Origin: Methylotuvimicrobium sp018830325
Lineage (GTDB): Bacteria; Pseudomonadota; Gammaproteobacteria; Methylococcales; Methylomonadaceae
Length of the DNA: 64,000 bases
Reading direction: 5' to 3'
Assembly (NCBI RefSeq): GCF_044788715.1
Contig: NZ_CP173170.1
Location: 434,001-498,000, forward strand
The stretch's first letter is position 1; each line of letters opens with the position of its first letter. Below the pieces are notes generated by a model. The model saw only the letters and a program-made list of their open reading frames with translations. It was not told where the DNA came from and ran no database searches. This document shows, one piece after another, positions 63,287 to 64,000 of this stretch. A program made the translations under genes and the position numbers.

Positions 63287-64000
63287 ATGACCCAAAACAA
63301 ACAAAAATATTTGGTATTAATCGACGGCTCGTCTTTTTTATTTCGCGCCTACCATGCAGTACCGCCATTGACCAGTCCGGATGGCGCGCCGACCAATGCG
63401 ATTTACGGGGTGGCCAATATGCTGCGTAAATTGATGGCTGACCATCCGACCGATTATATCGGCGTCATTTTCGATGCGCCCGGAAAGACCTTTAGACATG
63501 ATTTATACGATCAATATAAGGCACACCGACCGCCGATGCCGGACGATTTGCGCGTACAAATCGCACCCTTGCACCGCTTGATTCGTGCGATGGGCCTGCC
63601 CTTGATCATGCAGCCCGATGTCGAGGCGGACGATGTTATCGGCGCATTTGCTAAGCAAGCCGAGCGAGACGGATTTCAGGTCGTCATTTCAACCGGCGAC
63701 AAGGATATGGCGCAATTGGTTACCGAGCATATCACGCTCGAAAACACGATGTCCGGCAGCCGCACCGACCGCCAAGGCGTGATCGAAAAGTTCGGCGTGA
63801 CACCTGAACAAATCATCGATTATTTAGCCTTGATGGGGGATACGGTCGACAATATTCCCGGCGTGCCTAAGGTCGGGCCGAAAACGGCGGCTAAATGGCT
63901 AAGCGAATATCAAACGCTGGAAAGATTGATCGAATGCGCCGATCAAATCAAGGGTAAGATCGGCGAAAACCTACGAAATGCGCTCGATCAACTGCCGTTG
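63287..64000 (+). CDS. polA: DNA polymerase I, N-terminal part (runs off the window)
   Basis: The first 238 codons are present, from the ATG at 63287. They encode the 5'-nuclease domain: YLVLIDGSSFLFRAYHAVPP, IGVIFDAPGKTFRHDLYDQY, KAHRPPMPDDLRVQI, EADDVIGAFAKQAE, STGDKDMAQLV and the helix-hairpin-helix region MGDTVDNIPGVPKVGPKTAA. These are the metal-binding acidic clusters of the FEN-like nuclease. The polymerase domain lies beyond base 64000. It follows relA by 22 bases and may be co-transcribed. Confidence 0.96.
   Translation, partial: MTQNKQKYLVLIDGSSFLFRAYHAVPPLTSPDGAPTNAIYGVANMLRKLMADHPTDYIGVIFDAPGKTFRHDLYDQYKAHRPPMPDDLRVQIAPLHRLIRAMGLPLIMQPDVEADDVIGAFAKQAERDGFQVVISTGDKDMAQLVTEHITLENTMSGSRTDRQGVIEKFGVTPEQIIDYLALMGDTVDNIPGVPKVGPKTAAKWLSEYQTLERLIECADQIKGKIGENLRNALDQLPL

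Noticed and set aside
1..64000. CRISPR arrays, rRNA or tRNA genes
   Set aside because: No run of evenly spaced direct repeats and no tRNA T-loop (GGTTCRANYCC) with matching arms was noticed. A covariance search would be needed to exclude a degenerate tRNA.

Overview
The window looks like chromosome of a gammaproteobacterium, most likely a methanotroph of the Methylococcales (Methylomicrobium/Methylotuvimicrobium type). That taxon is inferred from gene order, moderate GC and overall gene character; no marker gene such as pmoA, mxaF or 16S rRNA is present. The backbone is the classical mnmG-rsmG-parA-parB-atpIBEFHAGDC-glmU-glmS block, which often lies near the replication origin, although no convincing DnaA-box cluster is visible here.

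Layout. 1-6.2 kb: the start of a GNAT acetyltransferase, a small membrane protein, a MoxR / DUF58 / transglutaminase (TgpA-type) operon bracketed by near-identical inverted 120-bp repeats, a DksA/TraR zinc-finger protein and a small DUF7230-like protein. 6.2-21 kb: the tRNA and rRNA modification genes mnmG and rsmG, the ParAB partition genes, the complete nine-gene ATP synthase operon with its terminator, and glmU-glmS. 21-33 kb: an accessory region directly downstream of glmS. It starts with a wrecked Xer/integron-type integrase. It continues with a sulfur-type cluster (exported beta-propeller, DUF1641, sulfide:quinone oxidoreductase-like flavoprotein, 4Fe-4S mini-ferredoxin, DUF4242, rhodanese, NemR-like TetR), then a six-gene TetR-controlled ABC efflux operon with an embedded class II cytochrome c. 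33-45 kb: an NlpE-like protein, pcm, the NAD salvage pair pncA-pncB, a DUF2452-like protein, a stand-alone FtsH-peptidase-like protein, the giant helicase Lhr, SmrA and a DUF697-like membrane protein. 44.6-64 kb: rhlE, gmk, an RRM-like protein, an APH-fold kinase, flavoproteins, msrQ, a photolyase, a lipocalin/SRPBCC/DUF1499/DUF523-DUF1722 run, an EamA transporter, rfaH, a ComEA-like protein, ugd, relA and the 5' part of polA.

How the genes work together. In the accessory region, three copies of a GACC(G/A)GTCGT half-palindromic operator lie 14-25 bp upstream of the TetR gene, the rhodanese gene and the DUF4242 gene. This argues that one cysteine-bearing TetR repressor controls the sulfide/persulfide-type cluster. 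The neighbouring efflux operon has its own TetR and a perfect 24-bp palindrome three bases from its start codon. Membrane fusion protein, FtsX-type permease, ATPase and outer-membrane factor make a complete tripartite exporter, but a periplasmic cytochrome c'-like protein sits inside the operon.

The window also carries a family of palindromic intergenic elements at about 0.3-0.6, 5.3-5.5, 17.5-17.8 and 53.9-54.1 kb. They share end sequences. The two best-preserved hairpins show a compensatory base-pair change. No rRNA, tRNA, CRISPR array or intact insertion sequence was seen.
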